Numbered from the stretch's first letter, positions 1 to 9,812 are shown. The stretch: DNA of 64,000 nt from Anthostomella pinea (GCA_963556695.1 CAUWAG010000010.1:1550001-1614000), one strand, 5' to 3'. Notes: generated from the letters alone by a model not told the origin. Made by a program: numbers and translations.

Positions 1-391
1 CCATCTGCACACAGGGCGCGGCGCATACCCCGTTTTACATAACCTCATTGTCACTCCCTCGTCAAGGAACATCGCCAGGCCGTTACAACACGTTCTATGG
101 TGCCCTAGACTCACTCAAATGCTGTTTCCCCCCCTCCCTGGCTGACCTCATCACAGAAACTTCGCTACAATACCCTGTATGGAGCTATCTCAGACACTCT
201 GACATCTCTGGTGACTCCACATTGACGAACACATCATCAAAAGTCGGTGCACTACCCGGTATTCTGCTGGCCTGACCTACTTGAATCTATTCTGACTCTT
301 CTTTCTCTCACAGAAGCCTCCATCATTCACATTCCTTACGAATTTTCCTCACATCAACCATCACATTTCACACAAATAACATCTACCAACA
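1..391. other. Upstream region of the first ORF
   Basis: No supportable gene is seen. The stretch is CT-rich on the plus strand from about 280 to 390, like a fungal 5-prime leader, and ends in a good start context (ACAATGG) at the ORF beginning at 392. The window edge may cut a gene further left. Confidence 0.4.
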
Positions 392-2654
392 ATGGATCGT
401 CAAACAGACAGAAATTCGACTGCTGGCAACACCAGCAGCCAGTCTGGTGACGATGAAATTGCGGCTATTTACCATTCTAACGCACTCCGTGGCTCGCGTC
501 ACCAACCCCATGGTGATGTGAGTCAGGACACCCGTCCTAACATCTACGGGACTGGTCCTCACGCAGGCTGGGGATCCTATTTCGACAGACAAGAGCCACT
601 CTTCCGGCCCAATGACTGGGAATACCCGGGACTTGCACTGCCCATGAACGACTACGGAGTACCAGTCGATTCTCCAGGGGCGGCTCCCCATACATGGCCT
701 AACCATCACACGAGCTGCAACCACACAGGGCAGCACCAGGGCCTGGGCCCTCTTACACTTGAGCCCGACTATAGCTACATTGGGGGACGACTTCAGTACC
801 CGGTCCTCTCCCCATACCACAGTAACCACCAGGAGGGGGTGGCGCCTCACCACTGGAGCACCACTCCCGTTGGAGGGAACGAGTACACGATCCGCAATCA
901 GCCCGGCCACGGCCATCATCACAGCCCTTCTCCCATTGAGATAAACTACCAGCTGTGGGATTCCCGACGATATCCTTCGTATGCCGACGCCATGTCCGCC
1001 CACCCGCTGTCCGCCCACCCTCATCCCCTGAGATCAAACTCCGTGGCTCGGCCGCCCCATGGTTACCAGCCCGAGCCTCTCGGCCAGCCGATGCGGCACA
1101 GCCATCACGAGAGCGAGACCGCGCGACGCCGCGACGAAGACCAGATCTGGGACCACGTGCGACTGGTAGGCCGTCGCAACGCCGAAGCGGCGGTCAGCAG
1201 CCAGCTGAGACGCCTGAGTCTTGGGGAGCTCGCTCTTCACCACCAGGAGGAGGTAACGGTAACTCAGCGAGGCGGCGGCGGCGGCGAAGACTCCCATGGC
1301 TCATCGTCTTCGGGGGCGCAGAGCGCCAGCACCCCCAGCAGCAGCGACAGCGATGGGAGCAGCAACGATGACGACGACCCTGCCGACGAGCCAACCATCC
1401 CAGTGCCGCCGAACAGCCCATCGCCCGAGGGCAGCACGATATCGCAATCCACCGACAGCGCGGAAAACCAGGATGCGCTCCGCCGAGTTCTTCAGCAGGA
1501 CGCACTCGACGGTGTCGAGAGAATCCTGGCGATCCTGCCGCGTGCTCCTCCGCCTCCGCCTCCGCCTCCCCCAACCCCGAGCCCCCACCCGCGGTACCAG
1601 AACCGCCCCGATACTCCCCCCGACACCGACTGCCGCGGGCCTCGATGCCGCACCCGCCCGCGAACCTCGACCCGAGCGCCTTGCGCCACGGTCGCTCGCC
1701 CCTGCGCTGCGTCACGACCATCAGGTATAGGAGAACCACGAGGTCCGACGTCCGGGGCGTCCGGGTGACGGTCGAGGAAGACCTCGATATCGAGTACCAC
1801 GACGAGGGGCAAGGGGGGCATGCTGGCGAGCCGGCCGAGGATGGAGACACTCGTTCTGACTCTGGCGGCGGGGGGCAGACCGCCGTAGACCGTCGGCCGA
1901 GTGCCGAACCCAGCACCGATGGTCTGGGGGGCCACGAGAGCCAGCAGAAGGGGACGGTGGGCCGGCTACGGGGTCGCCTCGTTCAAAAACTGACAGCGGG
2001 GGTGAGACGACGACGACGGCCACCACCGACGGCACCAGACGCAGCCAGCAGGGGGGATCCCGTGCCGAACCCAGCACCAAAGCCGGGCCGCCACGAGAAC
2101 GTGGTGACATTCTCGCTGCCGAACCCAGCACCGATGGGGAGCAGCCACGAGAACGAGTTGACATTCTCGGTGCCGGGCCTCCCTCGACACCTAGCCCCCG
2201 TAACGTTATCCACGAACGGCGCAGCGAGCCAACCGACGACGAGACGGATGTCCTGCTTGGACACGATGACGACGCGGACCTGCGTGCCGCAGAAAAAACC
2301 CTCCGCCGGTTCGCCCGGCTCATCGCTAGCCAGCGCGGGCAACTCGCTTCGGATATTGATCCCTCGTCATCTAGTCGGGCTGGTCCTTCGACGCACCTAT
2401 CGCCAGCACGGGATAACGGTGTTCAGTCGCGGGAGACGGCGGTCGGCGCAGATACTGCCACCGGGGAGGCTTCGCAGAACCGCGATGAGCCCGTCACCGG
2501 TACCAGTACCGCTACCGAGACGGGGGATGCCACGACTACTCGTCCATCTCCGTGGACGGGACAGCCGCACAGCGGGGACGCCTTCTGGCGCGACTTGATG
2601 TTCCGATGGTCGTGGGGCGGCAGGTTGTACGAATATTGTACTAACCTTGTATGA
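392..2654 (+). pseudogene. Low-complexity hypothetical protein gene broken by two frame changes
   Basis: I do not recognise a family. The first open frame (392-1768, 458 codons) encodes a protein rich in His, Pro, Ser and Gln, with Gly, Ser and Asp runs and a nine-proline tract. Coding character then moves to a second frame from about 1565 (acidic, around VEEDLDIEYHDEGQ, near 1770-1815) and to a third from about 1925 to the TGA at 2652-2654. Each move fits loss of one base in a homopolymer: a C5 run near 1567 and a G6 run near 1930. The third frame reads naturally, with near-repeats of AEPST followed by PRER, and ends in a Trp-rich tail. No GT-AG intron with a branch point explains the shifts well. 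Genuine decay, assembly indels in homopolymers and unusual introns remain possible. The start is chosen for its leader and its ACAATGG context. Confidence 0.45.
1903..2171 (+). repeat. Three related copies of an 18-codon repeat
   Basis: Copies begin at 1903, 2064 and 2118, each opening with GCCGAACCCAGCACC and followed by a CCACGAGA block. Copies two and three are exactly 54 bp apart, a whole number of codons. This fits a protein repeat (AEPST, then PRER, then a DIL-type end). Copy one lies in a different frame from copies two and three, which supports a single-base indel between them. Confidence 0.7.
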
Positions 2655-3190
2655 ATATTGTAGGAGTATTCTTGTTACGCGATGTATTTCAGCGGGGGAG
2701 GGAGGTATGGCAACCGCTCCTCGGGCCACTCGGGCCTCCCAGGTCCTAGCCCTGGGCGCAGCCCAAGCTCAGGGGGGCTAATGTTGATGCCCCGTCCGGC
2801 GGAAGAGTCTGCTGTCGGCTATGCTGGCGCCTCTGGCCCTCCTAGACGTCTACATGCGCTGCAAATGCAGCAGATTGGAGGCCTTTTGGCACCTGCCCCT
2901 GTTCCTCGCACTCGCCAACAGCACCGACGGACAATCTTGATCTGTACCATTTATACTGAAGAGGCTGAACGCATCGAACTCGAGGGCGAGGTCCCGACAG
3001 CACCGGTCACTACCGTCTGATCGCCCCGGCTACGGCCACTGCTGGACCTTCTGGTCACCCTCGTCGTGGGCTGTCCCTGCTCCCACGACGAGCACAACAC
3101 CTGCTGGCTGGCAGCTGAAGTCGAGTCGAAAGTACTTGAACTTCCTGGGAGCGAGCCGTGGGTGGGCATACGAGTATGGGTATATATCTA
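2655..3190 (+). other. Coding-like remnants downstream of the broken ORF
   Basis: Short open pieces in different frames look protein-like. One at about 2800-2940 encodes a hydrophobic segment (LLSAMLAPLALLDVYM, then HLPLFLALA) that could be a membrane anchor. Stops and frame changes separate the pieces, so they may be the decayed 3-prime part of the gene that starts at 392. A TACTAAC branch-point-like motif followed by TAG lies at 2639-2663, so an intron here cannot be excluded. Confidence 0.3.
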
Positions 3191-3500
3191 GAGACGAGTT
3201 AACAATAACGAACCATTCATTTTATTAGCCATGCTTTGCTGATCGTAAACGCTCCACGCCGCCATCAAGTACTCACGAGAGCCACCCATCGAGGCCCGGC
3301 ACTACGAGTACGATCTCGCGAGCTCCCTTCCTCCCGGTCGACACGACTGGCTTTAGCTCCCACCAAGGTTAGTAACTGGAAGGGAGGGACATGAAGGACT
3401 TCCTTCCCCTCATTCGAGTCTGTAACTGTACGTTTGTTTCGAATTATATGTATGAATGTACGATAACGACGAGGCTGTCATCCTTGCCTCGAATGATTAG
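3191..3500. other. No gene seen
   Basis: AT-richer spacer without a long open frame or any recognised element. Confidence 0.4.
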
Positions 3501-3872
3501 GCCCTCGTGAAGGCTGGGTCCAAGACTTCCAGAACATGAATCCGGCCCGCACTGCCCCTTTTACAGTCGAGATGGGTTTATTCAGCCGGTTCTTCCTCGC
3601 AGTTTGCCTATCCCGCTTCTGCCCGGCAGTTTGCTGTCACCGCCTCTGCCCCTGGAGGACAGCAGCTGGCAGGCCATCATGTAGGCTGGGTTCAGGACTT
3701 CCAGGGCATGAACTTGGGCCGCACTGCCGGTCCCAATGCCTTTCACCATGGTCTGCGTAGGCAGATGATCGGACCTGGGCATTCTCCGGCCTTTGCGTTC
3801 ATCCATTTCCAAACCCCGGCGGCCTTTCATCCTCAGGTGCGACACCACTATGGTATTGCAACACTTTCTTAG
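3501..3872 (+). pseudogene. Decayed Gln/Ala/His-rich protein fragment with a duplicated WVQDF block
   Basis: About 54 bp at 3509-3562 recurs at 3681-3735. Translated, both copies give GWVQDFQ, then NMN or GMN, then an Arg-Thr-Ala stretch. The second copy continues in an open frame (HHGLRRQMIGPGHSPAF and onward) to a TAG at about 3871. Between the copies lies a Gln/Ala/Ser-rich segment in the second frame, while the first copy sits in another frame, so a frameshift separates them. The WxxxF core recalls the aromatic pentapeptides of Pex5/Pex20 peroxisomal receptors, but five residues are too few to assign a family. Confidence 0.35.
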
Positions 3873-3931
3873 AGGATAGTATCTTCGACAAGACCGGAAG
3901 AAAGAAGCAGATCGGGAATGCGTTCCCGCCC

Positions 3932-5095
3932 ATGATAGTAAATGCCCTGCTTGGGAATATACGGGTATATCGAAAGCGTGCGGGCAAGGATAATATTGCC
4001 GCGCCCTTACCCTTAAAGGTTGCCAAAACTGCAGCCCATACCGAGACCGGCGGCGGCCATGCTGAGGTAGAGGGAGATGCCGGCGCTGTTCAGGCCACTA
4101 CTGACGCTCGAGACCATGACTTCAAGAAGCACATGTCTCTTGACTTCGACTTTGACAACAATGCCGGAGGTGGATGGGGCCAAGGCTCGGCTTCGACACA
4201 CCACCTCCCTCACCTGCAGGTGCTCCGAGGTCGACGGACAGCCACACATCACACGGTACGCGCTTGCTGGTGCGCAGGAGGTTTAGAATGCCGACGTCCC
4301 CATCCATCCGCCTGCTCGTTGCCACACATATCGAATACCTTGACATGGGAGATTGTCACCGCAATGGACTCGAACTATCTAGAACCAAACCCGGGGGTTC
4401 GTGGGGGCCCATATGCAATCGCAGAAGTGAAGGGGGTGATCCCGCCGCCGGGTTACTCGATGCCGATGAATCACACCGTTCAAAGAGCTTGAGACGGGAG
4501 ATACTCGGCGACATGGACTCGAAATACGTAGAACCAGATCCAGGGGTTCGTGAAGGCCCGTATGCGACCGCGGAGGTGAAGAGGGTGATCCCGCCACCGG
4601 CCTACTCGGTGCCGATCATGATGGCAGTGCCGATGACTAGGCATGTAATAAATAATCACATCACGGCTGCTTGTTCCACTGCGTTCGTGGCAGTGACCAC
4701 GCCGAGCCCAGAAACAACTGCTGGTCAGCCAGTACAAGCGGAAAAAGATCACTTTGCAGACACCCCGAAAGCGTTCGAAGCAGCTGTCTTTCCGCCATTC
4801 AATTCAAACCAATCGAGGTCCCGGCAACGAAAGCTACGAGAACAGATCAGCCGATAACGACACCGCCCTGACGCACCAGTCAATCACGATACCGCCCAAG
4901 ACGAACCAGTCGACGTAGACCAGATATTCCAAGAACTCAGAGCTGAAGGCAGAGCTGACGGCTTGTACGACGAAAGCATGGAGAACGCAGTCAACGCGAA
5001 CGCCACCATGGAGACTGCAGGCAACGAGAACGTCTTCATCAAGACCGAATACGACGAGGACGCTGGCATGGAGGCCGCAGGCAGTCGACAACGAT
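3932..5095 (+). pseudogene. Hypothetical Pro/Glu-rich ORF with internal duplication and an in-frame stop
   Basis: The family is not recognised. An ORF at 3932-4492 and an overlapping one at 4174-4857 each contain one copy of a duplicated motif (EPNPGVRGGPYAIAEVK in the first, EPDPGVREGPYATAEVK in the second). The second frame stops at TAA 4855-4857. It then stays open in the same frame to about 5095, with natural-looking acidic sequence (IFQELRAEGRADGLYDES, then TEYDEDAGMEAAG). Reading through one stop would give a continuous protein of about 300 residues. CAA to TAA is a CpA to TpA change, the type RIP makes, though one site proves nothing. The two copies lie in different frames, so an indel probably separates them too. 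Confidence 0.4.
4339..4617 (+). repeat. Tandem duplication, 149-bp unit
   Basis: Sequence from about 4339 to 4468 recurs at about 4488 to 4617, with the ATGGACTCGAA of each copy at 4364 and 4513. Differences are mostly third-position, so the duplicated block appears to have been kept as protein (MDS, then EP-PGVR-GPYA-AEVK-VIPPP) for some time after duplication. Confidence 0.75.
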
Positions 5096-5397
5096 GAGAT
5101 CTGTAAGTGCATAATGATACCATCATAGAAAAATCGAAAAAAGAAGAAGAAGATCGTTACACACGGTGCGATCGTGGGCTGGGCCTCCCTATTCGGGAGG
5201 AAGCCATGGTCTCCAGGTCTTGCCCCCGGGTATACGGTGGACGGCTGGCGAGCCTGTACCTCGGCCTGGGAGGTCAAAAGCGATCGGTGAGTTGGTAGAG
5301 AGACTTGGTCACCCCTTCCACCTCTTGCCATCACGTCGTTGCACGACGGGGAAATACACCGCCTGGGGGGTGGGGTTGGTGGAACTCTCCTCAGTCC

Positions 5398-5720
5398 ATG
5401 GCTGTTGCGGTCCCGTCACGACTGACGCGTGCACGAACCGATGAGCGCCCGCTCGAAGGCACCAGAATTGCGAAAAAAAAATACAGATCCGCAACGTTCG
5501 TAACTCGCCCGGCAACAAAGCCTACTACAACTTGTATCCGGCGTCCACTGAGACCGCAGCATGCGTCGACCACCTTACGCAAGCCGGCGCCGTGATCGTG
5601 GGCACTACCAACCTTGGCTCATTCACCACAGAGAGGAGACTTTTGGGTGTATCGACTGGCAAGTACCGTGGAACCCGCGTGGCGATGGGGGGATTGGGGG
5701 AGGATACGCACCAGAACATT
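5398..5720 (+). pseudogene. Amidase-signature family pseudogene fragment
   Basis: Three pieces in three frames match the N-terminal half of fungal amidase-signature (PF01425) proteins in order. The first is AVPSRLTRARTDERPLEGTR (5398-5470), like the PSRL...PLaGxRiaVKD start. The second is GNKAYYNLYP followed by TAACVDHLTQAGAVIVGTTN (about 5510-5630), like the GNRAYYxLYPP...L..aGAvivGKT block. The third is ETFGCIDWQVPWNPRGDGG (about 5635-5695), like the DWVDYHAPFNPRGDG block. The first frame change coincides with an A9 run at 5473-5481. The Ser-rich catalytic region (GSSSG, GSDTGGS) is absent and the match stops near 5720. The fragment cannot encode an active hydrolase. Families are recalled, not searched. 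Confidence 0.7.
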
Positions 5721-6285
5721 CTCGTGGCAACCTTCGCGGTCACGAAGCCCACCGGTGCGCAATGGAAGCTCATCACCGACCAAGTAGCTGGCACGAGATC
5801 GGCTACGTACGAGTTCTCCGCCAACGTCTTGGAGGAGCTGTCGATATTCGATATCGACAACAATGACATCCGAGATGGCGAGTCATGCCGGCGGGCTGGG
5901 CCGAGTCGAATAGAACGAACCTGCCGGGTCTGACGACGACGAGAGCTGATTGATGAGGGACGAGGACGAGGACGAGTTCTAGACTGTTCCTGCTCACGCC
6001 CAAGCTGTGCTCATCGAAGATACAGTCTCTTCTGGCTGGGTACACTGAAAGTTCCTGAACTTCGGAAAGTAACGGATGACCGTCCATGGCGGTGGGTGGT
6101 GGGACGACGAACACACCATACGGTTCAGCAGTAACAAGCTGACCTACCTACCTGGAGGTCACAGGACTTACAGTACCCATGAGGTCGGCTTTGCAATTGA
6201 CAGCGCCGAGGATATGTCGGTGGCTCTAGTCGCTCTTTTCCCCTTCCTACCTCAAGGGCCTGGACATCGGCCCTGAGCTGGTGGT
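5721..6285 (+). other. Unassigned open frames downstream of the amidase fragment
   Basis: One frame stays open to 5933 with plausible protein composition (NILVATFAVTKPTGAQWK and onward), and another runs 6076-6276 (VGFAIDSAEDMSVALVALF). Neither has a recognised family or a clear start, so both may be remnants. Confidence 0.25.
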
Positions 6286-6786
6286 GTGACCCCCGTTCGT
6301 CCACGAGGTGATGTCAAAGGACTGCCTAGCCCAGACCGTGTGCATTCTCCCGAGAACGAGCGCATCGGTGTCAATCAGTCAGCAAACAACGCCGACTTTG
6401 ACAAGGCGATGAACGAGTGGATGGAGCTGAACGGCTCCTACGACCAGGACGACCCATATCTGGTCACAATCCACAACGTCGACGACGAGAAACTGGAACG
6501 GGCACGCAGAGCACAGAGCGATGGAAGCGACGTCGTGTGTAGTTGTACCAGGTCCCGCCTCCTGCGCTGGGGCAGCCGCCACGACAGCAACGGAAGCGTC
6601 ACTGTGGCCGGTTCTGAGACGTCACCGGACGAAATGGACGTCGACACGAGCATGGATAGCGACAGTCCCAGCTTCTGCATCGACTCTGTCCAGCGGCGCA
6701 ACTGGGGAATCATTGATCTGGAGAAGGATAGTGGACGCGTAGGACAGACCCGTCCATGGCGGTGGCCGTGGACCGAACCTACCTAG
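6286..6786 (+). CDS. Hypothetical acidic protein, doubtful
   Basis: An open frame of 166 codons. The middle is acidic and hydrophilic (NADFDKAMNEWMELNGSYDQ, then DEMDVDTSMDSDSP). No domain is recognised. The frame upstream is the same as the 6076-6276 frame, separated by a TGA, so this could be the 3-prime part of a broken gene rather than a unit. The first Met is not in a notable context. It lies among pseudogene fragments. Confidence 0.25.
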   Translation: MTPVRPRGDVKGLPSPDRVHSPENERIGVNQSANNADFDKAMNEWMELNGSYDQDDPYLVTIHNVDDEKLERARRAQSDGSDVVCSCTRSRLLRWGSRHDSNGSVTVAGSETSPDEMDVDTSMDSDSPSFCIDSVQRRNWGIIDLEKDSGRVGQTRPWRWPWTEPT

Positions 6787-6789
6787 GAA

Positions 6790-7815
6790 AAGGGGGAGGT
6801 CCCCGAAAATGGGCTCTGGCCATGAGCTTGAATTGACATCACCACCTCGCTAGAGTTCGCAGTCCCCGTTGCGGAAGTCACAAGAGTCTTCTTGGAAGAC
6901 TTGGGGTTATGGTTCGAGGAGGGTCGATACAGTGCGAGAGGGAGTCCCGGTTCACCCTTGACTCCCCCTTATTTGGCGTGGGCGAACCACCTATTCTCAA
7001 CCGAACGACACCAGCGACAGCAGCCACAAGACTAGGCATCCGGCCCAGCCGAATTTTGACCGCTACCTCTGCGCTGGCGTTGAAGATGCTGAAGGCGGAG
7101 TAGACTTCATCATCTTAGTCAACACCGACCCTTTTCTCACGATCGAGCAAATCCTGCCTGAAGTCTAGTCATCGCAGTGAAGGCTCCCTTCTACTTCATC
7201 TTCCTAGCGGCCGTGCCGAGCAGTTCGGAATGTTCAGATCAACGAACACTTGCGCGTCATAGAACTGGACTCACGTCCTACGGGGACCTCGCGGCTACTC
7301 GGTGGCACGGGCGACGACGGCCTGGTTTGGATCATGGGTTCATTTGCCGTCGCGTTGATTTTGTCCGGAAAGTCGTGTTGCCCTGCTACAATGTCTCAAA
7401 TCAATACCCACCGGCCATCACTCCCCCTTTCCCTACACGCACCCTGGCAAACAGCCGCTATGAGCTCACCACGGATGTCCTATCTAGGGAAATCCGCTGC
7501 ACTCCAGCAGTGGGCTAAGCAGAGGATCTGTGAGGTTGTGATTAGGTTGGATTATTCATCGTTTCAAATGTAATACTTTTTCTACCTCTATACACTGTGA
7601 TTCTGCGCCCACGGCATGCGATCACGGCAGGCGATACCTTCCTCTTGCAAGTCTACTGGGCCCAGGGCCAATGTAGCGCGGGTGATCATCGTGAAACAGA
7701 CGTCGATCAAATTATTTCCCATCCACCTTCACTTTAGCACGTGTCGAGTGTCCACGTTGTAGTGTGTTAATAGTTAGCAAAAGCCTGTGTCTCATTCTGA
7801 TGGACGCAGTCCAAG
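6790..7815. other. No gene seen
   Basis: Only short open frames with frequent stops. A piece near 7050-7170 (FDRYLCAGVEDAEGGVDFII) looks protein-like but cannot be extended or named. Confidence 0.35.
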
Positions 7816-8112
7816 TCATACAGAGGCGCGTATCGGAGCCACGGCGAAGGGAGCTCCACGGACATATCCACTGGCGTCTTTATCCCAAAGACGAGAGCGA
7901 GAATCTGGTGACAGCATGTGGAGCTTGGATTCTGCTATATCCATCGGTGGGTCCAGAAGCAATGAGGTACCGGGTATTACCGCTTGATCAACCTCTCCCA
8001 GGCGTAAGCCCTGGACTGCTTGATGTAGGGCAACTAAGGAGCTAGAGCAAGTCGTATCGGTAGAGACTGAGGGCCAAGTGAGGCCGAAGAAATGTGAGAT
8101 CTTCCCCCGCAT
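7816..8112 (-). pseudogene. Polyketide synthase ketosynthase-domain fragment
   Basis: Ninety-eight codons match the central part of a type I fungal PKS beta-ketoacyl synthase domain. The order is ISHFFGL, then PSVSTDTTCSSSLVALHQAV with the active-site Cys, then LLLDP, then ESKLHMLSPDSRSRLWDKDA followed by GYVRG. In active enzymes the active-site motif reads DTACSSS; here it is DTTCSSS. Both His residues of the catalytic triad, and the rest of a protein normally over 1,500 residues, are missing. The frame ends abruptly at about 7816 and nothing PKS-like continues below it. Above it on the same strand lies the 8034-8624 membrane protein, whose reading frame overlaps this fragment by 79 bp. The two were probably joined by rearrangement, or are remains of one former cluster. 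Confidence 0.85.
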
Positions 8113-8624
8113 CCCGCCAGGTTACACGGTGCGCTCGCTGTATCTTCGAGGCAACAGCTATGAAAGCGTCTTACGGCGGCGAGAATGCAGCAAGCACAGC
8201 ATGCCAGCTCGGTAGTGCAGGTTCGGAACCCATGGACGCGGAGCCATTTTCCAAGTTCGGCAACGTTGTGCTCCTTAGCATCTCCCATGATTGCGTTGAT
8301 AGGCGGGAGAAGCCAGGGGGTATACAACAAGTGACTGGCAGCCAGGACCGCACCAGCTATATAGAACGAGTGCGAACTTTGGCTTGGAGGGGAGTACTGG
8401 ACAACGGCGATGCACGAGACAACGGTAGTTGCAAGCAGCCCTAGCACGGTCGGGAGGCCCCTCTCGGCATACGGGTGGAAGTATGACGGCAGTAGCTTGT
8501 TGCCGAGGTCTGCCAGGTTGTGCCTCGTAAGGAGTTTCAGAAAGTAATGCTGGTCCCAAGCCCACCACAACGAGCACGTCGACGAAAAAGCCAGGACGAG
8601 GCAGAGAATGGTATGGAGGGACAT
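8034..8624 (-). CDS. Small four-helix membrane protein, DUF1772/anthrone oxygenase-like
   Basis: The frame has 196 codons. Hydrophobic segments lie at roughly residues 1-22, 55-77, 84-106 and 136-156. Between segments three and four is LLPPINAIMGDAKEHN, then ELGKWLRVHGFRT. It resembles the P-x-N ... W-x-x-x-H-x-x-R signature of DUF1772 proteins, a group that includes fungal anthrone oxygenases. Those oxidise polyaromatic products of non-reducing PKSs and often sit next to them. The last 40 or so residues, after CACCILAAVRRF, are Ser/Cys-rich and overlap the ketosynthase fragment, so the original C-terminus was probably replaced at a breakpoint near 8115-8150. The DUF1772 assignment is from pattern memory. 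A role in a PKS pathway is inference from the neighbour. Confidence 0.55.
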   Translation of the reverse strand: MSLHTILCLVLAFSSTCSLWWAWDQHYFLKLLTRHNLADLGNKLLPSYFHPYAERGLPTVLGLLATTVVSCIAVVQYSPPSQSSHSFYIAGAVLAASHLLYTPWLLPPINAIMGDAKEHNVAELGKWLRVHGFRTCTTELACCACCILAAVRRFHSCCLEDTASAPCNLAGCGGRSHISSASLGPQSLPIRLALAP

Positions 8625-9539
8625 TGTAGATGCAACGGGCGCGTCGGTTGTTCTGATAGTTGTCTGCGTCGTAGTCTCAGGGGGGAGGTAAGCTGGCTGA
8701 AGTAGGGAGGGGGATACGGTATGGAGAGAGTAGACAATGTGCTAGTAACGGGCCAAGCCGAACGACTGGAAGATATAACGACCATTCAGCAGCTGTCTGA
8801 CGAGTTAGCACGCCTTCTTCTTGGAAGGCGCTGCTGTCACTTTTGAGCAGGAGACTGTGTATACCGGTACCGGTAACTGATCTACCGTGTCCGCTGGCCC
8901 CCGCCACCAAGTGGAAGCATTGGCCGGCATTAACTGCAGTTAACTGTAGGCGCCAGCCCCCCGGGTCGAATACCCCTGCGCGCCGGGACGAGACCTACAG
9001 CCTGGCGGATTATCCGGTTGGATATCCATGTTGGCGCTTGCTGTTGTCCCAACCGCACTCTCAGCAGCCGGTGTTCAACTTCGCATTTGGGGGGAGGCTA
9101 GTTGTTGTCCCCTTGCGGGCTCGGGGCGACCCTGCATGAGCTCGCGTATCATGGCTAACCAGGAGATAGACTTCACCGTCGCTACGCTTTCAGAATACCT
9201 TATGCTGGCCTCCTCCGGGACGAATATACTCCGGCAGTGCACCCACCTCCTGGAGGCATGTTTGTTGCGGCTACGAGGCAATGACCGAGAAACTGATTTC
9301 CAAGTTTCAACGATTGGATTTGCCGGAGCTGGTCCTCACTGACTGTTATGGCGCCTAGAGCAGACCGCGCCGTCATTCGCAAGCTCCTCTGCGTGGCTCT
9401 CGGTGTTGTCTTGCTCGCTGGAGAGGGAGCCATAGACGGATCTTGCACGGATGTACAGGACTGGGCACCCCTATATGGTAGAATGCGCCGTCTCCCTGAC
9501 GGAGTCCATATCCACTTGTGCGAGAGGTTCTATCTTCAA
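8625..9539. other. No gene seen
   Basis: The first part should contain the promoter of the 8034-8624 gene on the minus strand. Otherwise only short overlapping open frames are present. Confidence 0.35.
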
Positions 9540-9812
9540 TCAGTAAGAGTTTATGATATTGGAAACTGGGAAACATACGACTAGGGCTCGGAGCAGAGTT
9601 AGACAGACGGCAGCGTTTGAGCTTGCTATACCGTATGCGTCGTCGCCATCTCGCAGGAGCCTCGAGACCAAACCAGTTGCGAGCCCTCGACGGCGGTAAT
9701 CTTTATGGACTACGAGTTGGGTGAACCAGCATTTGCATCGAGGTGGGCTGGGATGACTTCCAGGTGTAAATGGTTCCAGCGGCATGCTAAGACGTGACCG
9801 ACGTGACCGACG
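9540..9812 (-). pseudogene. GNAT-family acetyltransferase pseudogene
   Basis: The minus strand encodes TQLVVHKDYRRRGLATGLVS, then DDAYGIASSNAAVCLTLLRA. This matches the acetyl-CoA-binding motif A (V..x.RRxGLAT) and following helix of fungal GNAT proteins. Just upstream, in another frame (about 9750-9812), lies GHVLACRWNHLHL, like the strand that precedes motif A in these proteins, so a frameshift lies near 9740-9760. The frame ends at TAG 9540 after a non-matching tail, short of the usual C-terminus. Non-functional as it stands. Confidence 0.6.

Noticed and set aside
1194..1916. 240-codon minus-strand frame
   Set aside because: Shadow of GC-rich low-complexity plus-strand coding sequence.
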